The position numbers and the translations under genes were made by a program. A stretch of DNA of 25,198 nt from an uncultured Fretibacterium sp. (GTDB lineage: Bacteria > Synergistota > Synergistia > Synergistales > Aminobacteriaceae). Position 1 is the stretch's first letter; each line of letters opens with the position of its first letter. Location of the stretch: NCBI GenBank assembly GCA_937892105.1, contig CALAUZ010000174.1, forward strand, positions 1 through 25,198, in the 5' to 3' direction. Below the pieces are notes generated by a model that was not told the DNA's origin, searched no databases, and saw nothing but the letters and a program-made list of their open reading frames with translations. Positions 7,981 through 16,700 of this stretch are shown here, piece by piece.

Positions 7981-8610
7981 TTACTTGTTCACTGCCCCTG
8001 ACTTCTTGAAGCTCTTTACTCCGAGTATAAACTTCATCACTTTCCTGTAATCCTTCATTCTGTTGGCCTCAAGCCCTGAACTAGCATTAAGCGCAAAAGG
8101 CTGCGGGTCAAGCAGTAACGCCTGCTGCATGTTTTCGGGAGTTAATCCGCCTGAGAGAAAGAATTTTCGCCTGACACGCCCAAGCAATGACCAGTCGAAC
8201 GTCTTACCGTCCCCTGCGTTTCCGCCGTCAAGCATGACATAATCGGCTGTGGAGTACATGGCCTTCTCAGCGTCTATCGGCTTTATGACCTTGTAGACCT
8301 TCATGATTGGGCAGCGTATGTATTCCCTCAATGCCGCAACGTATTCTCCCGTTTCCTCGCCGTGAAGCTGAACCATGTTAAGGCCGGCAACTTCAACGCA
8401 TAATGCAACGTTCTTCAACGCCTCGTTTGCGAAGACACCGACAGACTTAATGCCGGGACGTAACATCGAGCGCAAGTAACCTGCATGTTCCGGAGCGATA
8501 AAATGACGGCTCTTCTTGACGAAGACGAACCCGACATAATCAGGGACTAACTCATTCATTATTCCTATTTCAGCTTCGTGGCAGATACCGCAGATTTTTA
8601 CCTTCACCAT
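7981..8610 (-). CDS. trpF: Phosphoribosylanthranilate isomerase
   Basis: A 209-residue TIM-barrel enzyme of tryptophan synthesis, converting phosphoribosylanthranilate to the carboxyphenylamino-deoxyribulose phosphate. Motifs: VKICGI with catalytic C7, DYVGFVF and KSRHF (24-37), VQLHGEE (80-86), MLDGG with catalytic D128 followed by GKTFDW, and SGGLTPEN. The C-terminal phosphate-binding segment reads NASSGLEANRMKDY where relatives usually have D-x-S-S-G-V-E-x-x-x-G-x-K-D; the core SSG-E...KD is kept. No other trp gene is in the window, so trpF stands apart from the usual trp operon. First gene of the minus-strand operon that includes the EamA transporter and parA. Confidence 0.93.
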   Translation of the reverse strand: MVKVKICGICHEAEIGIMNELVPDYVGFVFVKKSRHFIAPEHAGYLRSMLRPGIKSVGVFANEALKNVALCVEVAGLNMVQLHGEETGEYVAALREYIRCPIMKVYKVIKPIDAEKAMYSTADYVMLDGGNAGDGKTFDWSLLGRVRRKFFLSGGLTPENMQQALLLDPQPFALNASSGLEANRMKDYRKVMKFILGVKSFKKSGAVNK

Positions 8611-8631
8611 TCTTTATATGCCTCGCGAGAT

Positions 8632-8666
8632 AAAATAAAAGCAGAGCCGCAAACGCAAGCCCTGCT
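8632..8666 (-). terminator. Intrinsic terminator after the NhaC pair
   Basis: On the minus strand AGCAGGGC (8666-8659) pairs with GCTCTGCT (8647-8640), eight pairs with one G-U, followed by TTTATTTTA. It sits 40 bp past the end of the downstream antiporter gene and just before trpF. The T tract is interrupted, so efficiency is uncertain. Confidence 0.55.
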
Positions 8667-8669
8667 AAG

Positions 8670-8678
8670 ATTATATCA
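8670..8678 (-). promoter_or_regulatory. Extended -10 promoter candidate for the trpF operon
   Basis: Minus strand reads TGATATAAT, a perfect TATAAT with the upstream TG of an extended -10. No good -35 is seen. Transcription would start near 8663, within the arm of the antiporter terminator, giving a leader of about 50 nt before trpF. The same TGnTATAAT form occurs before two other genes in this window. Confidence 0.45.
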
Positions 8679-8705
8679 GGTCAGAAAATTTTTCCCTTTC
8701 ACGCC

Positions 8706-10172
8706 TTATCCTTTCACCAGCTCAACTTCAGGTTCACGGGGAAGACCAAACAGAGGTATGAACCTGTCAAGTCCCGTAACTGTGAGAATGAGCATTGAAA
8801 GCACAGCAATCCACGACAAATAGTTATGTGTAATTACGTCCATGATTGTTACTGTACCTTCAGCGGCAGGGTAGACAGCATAAACTATCCCCATAAAGAA
8901 CGCCATGAAGACATGCCAAGGGATTAACTGTGAACCATAAACCGCCATAGCATCGGCAAAAGCAGCATTCCTCAGCGCAAGTTTGTACATTGCTTCGGGA
9001 CTGCCTTTGACGTTCTTCTCGGTCAAATTCTTGATGATGGGTGAGATGGTGGCAATCTCCGCGAAATCGTTGGCAAGCGCGACACTCCCTATCAGGCACA
9101 AAATAGCGTTCGAGAACATTAACTGCCTCACGTTGTGCGCAAACTTTATGACCAGGTTCGCAACCGCCCCGAATGCGTCCATGCTGCTCATCACTCCGCC
9201 AAATGCCACAATCCAGAGTACCATCACTATAACCCAGTTCCCAGCGTCAGAGAAACTCGCCTGAACCATAGCGATGAACTTCATAACATCAGTAATAGTC
9301 CCCGCGTAAAGTCCGCAGAAAAGCGACCCGAATATCCCTGCGCTCAGGCATATCAGAGTGTGAACGCCAGAACCCGCAAGCACCAGCACCGCAGCCAGAG
9401 GAAGCACCATATACCATGATAACCCGCCGGCCTGCACCTGCCTTAGCAATGTAACCGCCGCAGGTCTCTTTTCCGCCAATGCTGTCCAAACCGAGTCTGG
9501 TATTTCAGCGATTACCGCAGCAGGATTGCCAACCGTGTCTGGAAGCCCCATCACCACAGCCGCCCCGTAGAAAGCAACGGCACCAAGTCCAAGACAAAGC
9601 AGAGACCACACGCCTTGATGCCGTACTCTGTCGGTGATTGCCACGCCCTGAAGAGTTGAACTGACTACTGTTGTGTCTGAGATAAGGCCGATATTGTCGC
9701 CGAAGCATGAGCCTCCTGCTATTGCCGAAATGGTGAGAACCAGGTTTCCTCCGACAATGTGATTAAGCCACAGGAATATTGGCGCACATGCCGCGAATGT
9801 TCCCCATGAAGTTCCTGTCGCTACGGAGAGTATTGCGGTTACGATGAGACCTGCTACGGCTATGAGCTTTGCTGTTACTCCGAGTGAGAGGGCTATTGTT
9901 ATGATTTCTGCTGCTACTCCCGTTTCCATGAAGCATGTAGCGACCGCATAAGCCATCTGCAATATCAGGAAAACAAGCACGACACCCTGCATACTATGTA
10001 CAGCAGAGTTAATGATGTCTGAGAATTTGACGCGTGCAAAGATGAGGCCGACTGCGATTGCGTAGAGCATGGCCAGAGGTGTCGCGATAAGTATATCGAG
10101 TCCAAGACCTATGGTTGAGTTCATCAGTACGCCAAGAACTACGATGGGACTAAGTTTCAAAATTGAAAGCAT
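8706..10172 (-). CDS. NhaC-family Na+/H+ antiporter (copy 1)
   Basis: A 488-residue inner-membrane protein with about twelve helices. The conserved core has A-T-G-T-S-W-G-T-F followed by G-G-S-C-F-G-D-N-I-G-L-I-S-D-T-T, as in the NhaC group of the ion-transporter superfamily, which exchange Na+ (or a carboxylate, as in the malate/lactate branch) for H+. The end is hydrophilic. A strong ribosome site (AGGGGGG) precedes the ATG. It starts 15 bp after the stop of a paralogue of exactly the same length, so the two form a tandem duplicate and one operon. Substrate is not determinable; a coupled organic acid remains possible. Confidence 0.85.
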   Translation of the reverse strand: MLSILKLSPIVVLGVLMNSTIGLGLDILIATPLAMLYAIAVGLIFARVKFSDIINSAVHSMQGVVLVFLILQMAYAVATCFMETGVAAEIITIALSLGVTAKLIAVAGLIVTAILSVATGTSWGTFAACAPIFLWLNHIVGGNLVLTISAIAGGSCFGDNIGLISDTTVVSSTLQGVAITDRVRHQGVWSLLCLGLGAVAFYGAAVVMGLPDTVGNPAAVIAEIPDSVWTALAEKRPAAVTLLRQVQAGGLSWYMVLPLAAVLVLAGSGVHTLICLSAGIFGSLFCGLYAGTITDVMKFIAMVQASFSDAGNWVIVMVLWIVAFGGVMSSMDAFGAVANLVIKFAHNVRQLMFSNAILCLIGSVALANDFAEIATISPIIKNLTEKNVKGSPEAMYKLALRNAAFADAMAVYGSQLIPWHVFMAFFMGIVYAVYPAAEGTVTIMDVITHNYLSWIAVLSMLILTVTGLDRFIPLFGLPREPEVELVKG

Positions 10173-10187
10173 AACCCCCCCTACAAA

Positions 10188-11654
10188 CTAGTCTTTTATG
10201 AGCTGTACTTCCGGCTCACGAGGGAGCGAGAACAGCGGTATGAACCTGTCAAGCCCTGTAACAGTGAGAATGAGCATTGAAAGCACCGCGATCCACGCAA
10301 GATAGTTATGCATGATTATGTCAACGATACTGACAGTGCCTTCTGCCACAGGGTATACGGCATAAGCAATTCCGATGAAGAATGCGAGATAGACGTGCCA
10401 TGGGATAAGCTGAGAACCGAATACTCCCATAGCGTCGGCAAATGTTGCGTTCCTCAGAGCCAGCCTGTACATGGCCTTGCTGTCTCCCTTGACGTTGCGT
10501 TCGGTCAAGTCCTTGATGATGGGGGAAATCGTAACTATTTGAGCCATCTCGTCAGCCAGTGCTGCATTCCCGATGAGGCACAACAGACCGTTCGCGAACA
10601 TGAGCTGCCTTACGTTCTTGACACATTTCATGACGATGACAGCTATTGCGTCAAAGGCATTCATTCTTCTCATTACCCCTCCGAACGCGCCGATCCATAA
10701 CATCATGACGATAACCCAGCTTCCAGCGTCAGCAAAACTTGACTGCACCATATCGAGGAACTTTGAGATGTCCGTTACCGTCCCTGCGAAATAGCCGCAT
10801 ACCAGTGAAGCAGCTATGCCTGAACCGAGACATATAACCGTGTTGATACCCATTCCTGCCAGCACAAGGACTATCACTAAAGGTACGACCATGTAGAGCG
10901 ACAATCCTCCCGCCTGAACCTGCTTTAGCAGAGTTACAGCGGCAGGGCGTTTTTCTTCCAGAGCCTCCCAGACAGACGATGGTATCTGAGCAATAGCCTC
11001 ATTAGCGTTGCCAACGGTGTCGGGAAGTCCCATGTTCACAGCCGCATAATAGAACGCCAAAGCTCCGCACACAAGGCACAGGAACGACCATACGCCCTGA
11101 TGTCTAACACGGTCAGTAATCTGGACACCCTGAAGGCTTGAACTTACGACCGTAGTATCAGAGATTAAGCCTATGTTGTCGCCGAAACATGAGCCGCCAG
11201 CAATCGCTGAGATTGTGAGGACGATGCTTCCGCCGACAATGTGGTTCAGCCAGAGGAATATTGGAGCGCACGCAGCGAATGTTCCCCAAGAAGTGCCGGT
11301 TGCGATTGAGAGGATTGCTGTAACGATGAGTGCTGTAACAGCGACGAGTTTTGCGGTGAGACCGAGAGAGAGTGCGAGACTGATTATCTCGGCAGCAACT
11401 CCAGTCTCCATGAAGCAGGTTGCAACGGCGTATGCGAGCTGAAGTATGAGGAACACCAGGACAATATGCTTCATGCTTTCGATTGCGGAGTCCATGAGGT
11501 CGTTGAAGCGGACACGGGAAAATATCATGCCTATCAACATTGCGTAGACCAGAGAGATTGGAGCCGCCAGAAGGATATCAAGTCCCGGGCCTATTGATGA
11601 GTTCATGAGAATGCCGAGAACAAGGACGGGGCTTAACTTAATCAGAGCCAACAT
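10188..11654 (-). CDS. NhaC-family Na+/H+ antiporter (copy 2)
   Basis: 488 residues from ATG 11654. The frame stays open to 11720, but aligning the N-terminus with the neighbouring paralogue (MLALIKLSP against MLSILKLSP) gives equal lengths, and AGGAGTG about 12 bases upstream supports this start. The same NhaC core motifs are present: G-T-S-W-G-T-F-A and GGSCFGDNIGLISDTT. By eye the two copies agree at roughly three positions in four, with the core almost identical and loops differing. This is the first gene of the pair. Divergence in the loops suggests the copies may differ in regulation or ion preference. Confidence 0.85.
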   Translation of the reverse strand: MLALIKLSPVLVLGILMNSSIGPGLDILLAAPISLVYAMLIGMIFSRVRFNDLMDSAIESMKHIVLVFLILQLAYAVATCFMETGVAAEIISLALSLGLTAKLVAVTALIVTAILSIATGTSWGTFAACAPIFLWLNHIVGGSIVLTISAIAGGSCFGDNIGLISDTTVVSSSLQGVQITDRVRHQGVWSFLCLVCGALAFYYAAVNMGLPDTVGNANEAIAQIPSSVWEALEEKRPAAVTLLKQVQAGGLSLYMVVPLVIVLVLAGMGINTVICLGSGIAASLVCGYFAGTVTDISKFLDMVQSSFADAGSWVIVMMLWIGAFGGVMRRMNAFDAIAVIVMKCVKNVRQLMFANGLLCLIGNAALADEMAQIVTISPIIKDLTERNVKGDSKAMYRLALRNATFADAMGVFGSQLIPWHVYLAFFIGIAYAVYPVAEGTVSIVDIIMHNYLAWIAVLSMLILTVTGLDRFIPLFSLPREPEVQLIKD

Positions 11655-11695
11655 AATATTGTTATCACTCCTGAAATAGATTGAATTTGCTGGTA

Positions 11696-11704
11696 ATTTT
11701 ATCA
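11696..11704 (-). promoter_or_regulatory. Extended -10 promoter candidate for the NhaC pair
   Basis: Minus strand TGATAAAAT: TG plus one base plus TAAAAT (one mismatch to TATAAT). It would give a leader of about 36 nt before ATG 11654, with AGGAGTG as ribosome site inside it. No convincing -35. Confidence 0.4.
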
Positions 11705-12057
11705 GATTTACGCGTAGCATGTATAGTTACTCAAAACATACAAAAATATCTATGCTCTGAATTTTGCAAGTTAAAAACTGCTGGCGTACTACACACCTCT
11801 ATCAAGTCCGCGAATTTTTCGCATTCCTGACTGCTTTTTACATCTACACCTTTTCTGTTGGCCCGTCATAGTTCATCTAGTCCGGAGACCATAAAGTCTC
11901 TAAATGCTACGCTGCGGTCAGAGGAAAGTGCTTCCCCAAAATTGATTCATCGAAAATCGATGTCTTATTCCTTCAGAATTGTTTTGATATTATCATATAT
12001 GTTTAGTATAAAACAAGTAAAAGAATTTAATACGTTTCAATGCGAAAGTATGAAATG

Positions 12058-12066
12058 TGGTAGAAT
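12058..12066 (+). promoter_or_regulatory. Extended -10 promoter candidate for a possible RNA
   Basis: Plus strand TGGTAGAAT, an extended -10 with one mismatch, starting transcription near 12073. No protein gene lies downstream on this strand; an RNA with a closing stem does (12077-12233). Confidence 0.3.
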
Positions 12067-12072
12067 AAGGAA

Positions 12073-12235
12073 AAGTGAAAGGGAACTGTTCCCTAGAAAA
12101 CGAAAATTCAAACACCCGGCCTACCTACAAAATCTATCCCACAATAGCAGGACAAATCTGGTGAGCCAGTAGAGGGCGGCAAAGAGAGGACTCCCCATTG
12201 ACGGCAGGCTCTGCTCTCATCTGAGACCCTTTCTG
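12073..12235 (+). ncRNA. Candidate structured small RNA, family unknown
   Basis: GAAAGGG (12077-12083) can pair with CCCTTTC (12227-12233) to close a fold of about 157 nt that begins a few bases after a likely extended -10. Inside, AGGGA...TCCCT (12080-12094) gives an alternative local hairpin. CCGGCCTAC (12116-12124) can pair imperfectly with GTAGAGGGCGG (12169-12179), enclosing two small hairpins (CTAT/ATAG near 12134-12147 and CTGG/CCAG near 12158-12169). Size and closed ends recall 6S-type RNA, but I cannot identify its diagnostic bubble, nor a U-tract terminator. A weak hypothesis from pairing alone. Confidence 0.25.
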
Positions 12236-12283
12236 AAGTCAAATTATATCATTAACGCATTAACTCTTTTGACGCTTGCACAC

Positions 12284-12316
12284 AAAAAATGACACCCCCA
12301 AAATCCAGAGGGTGCC
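12284..12316 (-). terminator. Intrinsic terminator of fliD
   Basis: On the minus strand GGCACCC pairs with GGGTGTC (12291-12316, 12-nt loop), followed by ATTTTTTG. It lies 18 bp past the fliD stop codon. Confidence 0.8.
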
Positions 12317-12334
12317 GCAAAATTACTGTTATGC

Positions 12335-15300
12335 CTACGAGCTTGTCTGACCGTAACCGCCGCCGGTTGATGTGCCGTTGAGCTGGTTCAAGATTGCCGC
12401 GATTGAGTTGGCCTGCTGTGAGAGTTTCGCAAACTGTGTCTCGGTATTCCCGTATCTCGTCCGCAAATTCTCCTCCATTCGGTCAAGCCTTTCCTGATAC
12501 TTCTCCAAGTAGTCGTTGATGTTGTCGATCTGGCTCTGAATGTTCTCGATCTCGCGCGTCAATGTTCCCGATGTTTCGCCGGAAGCAGAACTGTTCAGCA
12601 TTTCTTTTGTCCACGTGCTGAAACCGTCAACAAACTTCAACATCAATGCCTGTACCTCGTCAGGATTATCCTCCAGTGCCTCCATAAACTCGCTCTCGTC
12701 AAACTCCAGTTCGCCGCTCTTTCCGTAATCCTCCGACGTTGACTCAAGACCTATCTGGTAGAGACCCTTGTAGGTGTAGTTCATCTTCAAGGCGTTCATG
12801 GCCGCTGAACCTGACATCGTTATTTCGTCATTGCTGGTTGACTGTATCACAAGCTTGTCATTCTCAACATATGCCTTCAGGAGCGGAGAACCAAGCTTCT
12901 CGCCCTTTTCGTCATAGTAGATGTCATTCATTGCGCCGCCCTTTGTGTCATCGCTGATCTTCTTGACGATGGTCTCAAGCGTGTCCGTAGGGTCTATCGT
13001 AACATCAACATACTTCGTCCCAATCCTAAGCCTGAGCGTTGACGCTGTTTTCAGACCGTTGAATGACATAGAGCCGTAAATTTCCTCGCTGCTTTTCCTC
13101 TGAGTGAATGAGAACGTGAAATTTTGGGACGTTAGAGTTCGCATTTTGCTTTTTGTGTTTCGGAGGAGTGAGTTTCCGTGAAGAAGCCCCCACCTCATTC
13201 GGAAATCATCACTGTCTATCGTTGCCGCTGTGTCCTCGTCAACCTGACTCTCAGTCATACGCGTATTCATCCATGACATCAGGTCGTTGTAGCTCTCAAC
13301 AAATGACTGTATCGACGTAACTGCTTTTTCCGCGTCATGCGATATGTCCAGTGATACTTCACCTATCCCCTTCAGGTGCATAGTTACGCCCTTTATGAGT
13401 TCGTTCTCGTAATCCTCGCCTATGTCGTTGGAGTCCCTCTCTACTTCCTCGCCGTCAACATCAAGTATCGCGTTCTTAGCCGCCGTGTAATCGTCATAAG
13501 TCGTCTTGTCGGATTTCACAAAACCCAGAGCGTAAAGCAAATCACCGTCTGAATCGTCCTCAAGGTCAAACGTGTTTGCGTCATATTCGTACTCCACCGT
13601 AATATCATCATTCATCGAGGGCAGATTACTGTGTGATGTAAGCGGAGGTGTCAGCCAGCGGAAATTGAACGCAGTACCGCTCTTTGTGATGTCGGTTGCG
13701 TAAGCCGCCTTTATCGCCGCGTGCCCGTCAGTGTCTGGAATAATATTCCCGTCATCATCATACTGTGATGGAGCATTCAGCTTGTAGGACAGACCGTCGC
13801 CATACTGGAAGCTGATTGAGCCGTTCGCTGTCGTCATTCCCAAATCGGCCATGTCCAGAGTGTCGGAAGAGTTCTTGCGGCCCGTGTAAGATGTCAGATT
13901 GCCGTTGCTGTCGGTGATGTTCACGGTGTAGCTTGTTCCAGCTTCGGGGTAGAACCACTCGTATCCGCCGTTATCGTCCGAAATCCACTCGATTATAGCG
14001 TTACCGTCAGCATCTTTATCGAGATTGAAGTCTACTCCCTCGTAGTACGTCTTCATTCCCTGAGTAATGGTAACAGTCGCGTCATCGTCAATGTCAGCAA
14101 GCGTAACGGAAGGTGAGAACGCCGCGTCTTTAGCCGAACGCTGCAGTGTTGTGGAAATAGTCTCGCCGCCCGTGAATGTCAGCTTGAAGCCCGTACCGTC
14201 AGCAGGAGTACTTCCGCCGGAAATCCACTCGATTTTTGTTGTGTGTTCGCCCGATGTAGCGTCAGTGTTATCCCCCTGAATTATCCTGTAATCAGTGCCG
14301 TAGATGTATGATTTGCCGCTGGAGTCAGTGAGGGTGAAGAAATTTTCCAGCGAGGAGTCGATTTTGTCCTGCGGTGTAGAGGAGGTTGGCGCAATATCTG
14401 CGTACTTGAGAATCTGCTCATAGCTCACTTTGTCGCCGCCGATTTTGCCTGCGTTGTCGGAGATTGCGATTGAGACTTCCTGAGACGTTGTGCCTGTGGT
14501 GTAGGTGTCAGTCCCGTCTGTTGACACTGCGAATGCATCGTAGTAGAACGTGTATGCGCCTGTGGGGTGCTTGGGACTCTCGTCATGAAGCCATACTATT
14601 TTGCCATCTGTTATCGTGTAATCAGCAGTATCATCAGTTCCGTCCGCGCTGTACTTATATGTTTTTGTGCCGTCTGTGCTGGTCAATACAACATCAGAAT
14701 AATCACTCTCGGCAACGCTTGTTCCCAGAAGCGCGGTGAGTGTTGCTGTTTCGTTGCCGGAAGCCGAATACGTGTGAGTATACGCTACCGTGTATGCGCC
14801 GCTGGGAGGGCCGTCATGTGTCGCTGTAGCGTCATAATAGGGGTAAAAGCCCTGTGTGTTTCCGTCCGAAGCGACCCACGACAGGTTTGTAACTACCGGC
14901 CCTTCTGTTGATGAATTGTACATAGAAGACCTGATGACAAAATCGTCTCCGTAAGTGTAAGGCTCCGTAACATTTCCGCTTGCATCAGTAACATAGACAT
15001 GAAAATTACTTCCGTCAGTGAAGAACTTAAAGTGATTTGAGCTTGTTCCCCTGCTGCCCTCAATTACAGGGAGAGTGCCTTCATTGGTCTGATATACGCT
15101 CTCGAGAGTTGTATTTGGGTCTGTATCGGCATTCTCTGTAGCATTGAAGAAAGCTCCAAGCCCCCAGTCCACCCATACTCCAGAACTTGTGTGTCTGCCG
15201 CCGATTTGAGGGCTTGATCCTCCGCTTGCTGATACATCAAACGAGGCAACAGGCTTCGTAAAGCTGACATTATACGCTGAGGGTCTGCCTGTGTTGCTCT

Positions 15301-16696
15301 CAATCCACGTAATATTCCCTGCTTCGTCAATAGTCCAGTCAGTTCCGTATGCGTATGTCTTTGTTCCATCAGTGATTGTGAGCGTTGAAGCATAGTCGGA
15401 ACTGTCCACCGTTACATCGCTGAGTACTGTAGCGAGGGATTTATTGGTGTCGGTTTTATTCACGCTGCCTGAAGCCTCAGTAGTATAGTTCCCGCTAAAT
15501 GCCAGTGCATAGCTTGCTGTAGTTGACGGAGATGCCTTCATTCCATATGTACTCAGCTCTTTATACTGCGTGTACGTGGTTACAGCTGTATTAGCGTCGT
15601 TGATGTCAGTCGTTCCATCATTGTTAGCGTCCTCAGTAATTGCCCATGAGACGACATATCCTGTGCGGTCATCATTCACGCGGATAACGTAATCCTTGCC
15701 GTACTCGTATGTTGTTGAGCCTGAAGTCATCTTGAACAGTGAAGAGTCCGCAGGGTCAAGGTATGTTCTGAGTACACCGTTAGCGTCAGTGAGTGTTACT
15801 GTCGGGATTGCGCTTGTGCCGTTCGCTGTGTTGTATGCGTTCTGAAGCGATGTGAACTGCACGTCAGTTAATGCGTCATCGCGTGAAGGTGCCGTACTGG
15901 TTTTCTCTATCCACGAGATTTCATACTGGCCGTCAGCAGCCGCAACTACCTCGTAATCAGTGCCGTTTGCGTAGCCCCTGATTGTGAGCTTGTCGAGGTT
16001 AAAGTTCTCAATGTCAGACCCGAATACTGTGTGAATGGTCTTGTCGTTGTCTGAAGCATTCACGCGGCCTGTGAGGGAGTAGTCGTAGTCGTAGGCAAAA
16101 GTGAAGTCTAATTGTGTACCAGCCGAAGGGACTGCGGCAACATCACTAATTGTACCCGGCACACCTTTGTATGTCTTGTAAGCATTAACAATGCCACCGA
16201 TATTTGAACCGCCGGTATTGCCCCAGACAATCTGCCAGTTGCCATTACTTGTATCAGCACTGTTATCTTTCGTCTTTATGACGTAATCCCTGCCGTAGAC
16301 GTATTCGTTGCCGTTTGCGTCTGCCAACTTGAAGTCAGAAATATTTGCAGGGTCAAGGAAATACAGTACCCTATTCGGATCGCTGCTCGTCGCACTGGGA
16401 ATAGCCTTGATATTAAGTCCACTGCCTGTTTCGCTGGTGTAGCGCGTGTTCAGCTCGTCATAGTCAATAGCTAACGAGTCGTATACGCCCCCTACTTTAG
16501 AGATTGGAACATCATAATTTCCTGTAGCCCTGTCATCATACTTGACGATATACGAATCCGGCTCATCAGTGTACGTCCGTGTTGTCGCGCCCTTGCTTAC
16601 ATTGCCTGTTGAGTATGTCGCTGTATTTGTCTTGCTGTAACTCACAGTGTAGCTACTCGGCTCATTCGTCGTAGCTTTTTCTTCCTCAAGCCACAT
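12335..16696 (-). CDS. fliD: Flagellar hook-associated protein 2 (filament cap), repeat region and C-terminal part, split from its N-terminus by a frameshift
   Basis: 1453 codons open from ATG 16696, but this ATG has no ribosome site and lies inside a repeat unit, so it is not a natural start. The first ~1090 residues are about nine diverged repeats, each with a Y-x-Y-G-x-D-Y/F-x-I segment followed ~10-25 residues later by a W-I-x-like strand (clear copies near 16290, 15970, 15700, 15350, 14950, 14640, 14300, 14040). From about 13400 to the end comes a typical FliD C-terminal region: G-V-T-M-H-L-K-G-I-G, F-V-E-S-Y-N-D-L-M, and a long final coiled coil. FliD forms the pentameric cap under which flagellin is folded. 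The intact gene needs a +1 shift at 16704-16709. Usual FliD length is about 450-700; this would be about 1790. Confidence 0.85.
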   Translation of the reverse strand: MWLEEEKATTNEPSSYTVSYSKTNTATYSTGNVSKGATTRTYTDEPDSYIVKYDDRATGNYDVPISKVGGVYDSLAIDYDELNTRYTSETGSGLNIKAIPSATSSDPNRVLYFLDPANISDFKLADANGNEYVYGRDYVIKTKDNSADTSNGNWQIVWGNTGGSNIGGIVNAYKTYKGVPGTISDVAAVPSAGTQLDFTFAYDYDYSLTGRVNASDNDKTIHTVFGSDIENFNLDKLTIRGYANGTDYEVVAAADGQYEISWIEKTSTAPSRDDALTDVQFTSLQNAYNTANGTSAIPTVTLTDANGVLRTYLDPADSSLFKMTSGSTTYEYGKDYVIRVNDDRTGYVVSWAITEDANNDGTTDINDANTAVTTYTQYKELSTYGMKASPSTTASYALAFSGNYTTEASGSVNKTDTNKSLATVLSDVTVDSSDYASTLTITDGTKTYAYGTDWTIDEAGNITWIESNTGRPSAYNVSFTKPVASFDVSASGGSSPQIGGRHTSSGVWVDWGLGAFFNATENADTDPNTTLESVYQTNEGTLPVIEGSRGTSSNHFKFFTDGSNFHVYVTDASGNVTEPYTYGDDFVIRSSMYNSSTEGPVVTNLSWVASDGNTQGFYPYYDATATHDGPPSGAYTVAYTHTYSASGNETATLTALLGTSVAESDYSDVVLTSTDGTKTYKYSADGTDDTADYTITDGKIVWLHDESPKHPTGAYTFYYDAFAVSTDGTDTYTTGTTSQEVSIAISDNAGKIGGDKVSYEQILKYADIAPTSSTPQDKIDSSLENFFTLTDSSGKSYIYGTDYRIIQGDNTDATSGEHTTKIEWISGGSTPADGTGFKLTFTGGETISTTLQRSAKDAAFSPSVTLADIDDDATVTITQGMKTYYEGVDFNLDKDADGNAIIEWISDDNGGYEWFYPEAGTSYTVNITDSNGNLTSYTGRKNSSDTLDMADLGMTTANGSISFQYGDGLSYKLNAPSQYDDDGNIIPDTDGHAAIKAAYATDITKSGTAFNFRWLTPPLTSHSNLPSMNDDITVEYEYDANTFDLEDDSDGDLLYALGFVKSDKTTYDDYTAAKNAILDVDGEEVERDSNDIGEDYENELIKGVTMHLKGIGEVSLDISHDAEKAVTSIQSFVESYNDLMSWMNTRMTESQVDEDTAATIDSDDFRMRWGLLHGNSLLRNTKSKMRTLTSQNFTFSFTQRKSSEEIYGSMSFNGLKTASTLRLRIGTKYVDVTIDPTDTLETIVKKISDDTKGGAMNDIYYDEKGEKLGSPLLKAYVENDKLVIQSTSNDEITMSGSAAMNALKMNYTYKGLYQIGLESTSEDYGKSGELEFDESEFMEALEDNPDEVQALMLKFVDGFSTWTKEMLNSSASGETSGTLTREIENIQSQIDNINDYLEKYQERLDRMEENLRTRYGNTETQFAKLSQQANSIAAILNQLNGTSTGGGYGQTSS

Positions 16697-16700
16697 TTGT

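Larger units (their letters stand above)
11655..12334. other. 680-bp region without a convincing protein gene
   Basis: AT-rich stretch between the antiporter pair and fliD, both on the minus strand. It holds the antiporter promoter on the left, the fliD terminator on the right, and a middle part with inverted repeats (for example GAGAC-TTTATG-GTCTC near 11886 and CATCGA-AAA-TCGATG near 11949). A plus-strand frame of 104 codons (11858-12172) has a TTG start, no ribosome site and no recognisable sequence, so I do not call it. A structured RNA is possible at 12073-12235. Confidence 0.6.

Noticed and set aside
11918..11932. AGAGGAAAGTGCTTCC, similar to the GAGGAAAGTCC of RNase P RNA
   Set aside because: The rest of the RNase P core, including the matching P4 strand, is not present.
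11655..11990. Possible ion-sensing riboswitch upstream of the antiporters
   Set aside because: Sodium and lithium riboswitches do occur before such genes, but the predicted leader is only ~36 nt and I could not match any known consensus in the hairpins further upstream.
11858..12172. Plus-strand frame of 104 codons
   Set aside because: TTG start, no ribosome site, no recognisable sequence, and it overlaps the region with RNA-like pairing.
12124..12201. Minus-strand 25-codon hydrophobic peptide starting MGSPLFAAL, like a small membrane toxin
   Set aside because: No ribosome site and too short to judge; chance frame is as likely.
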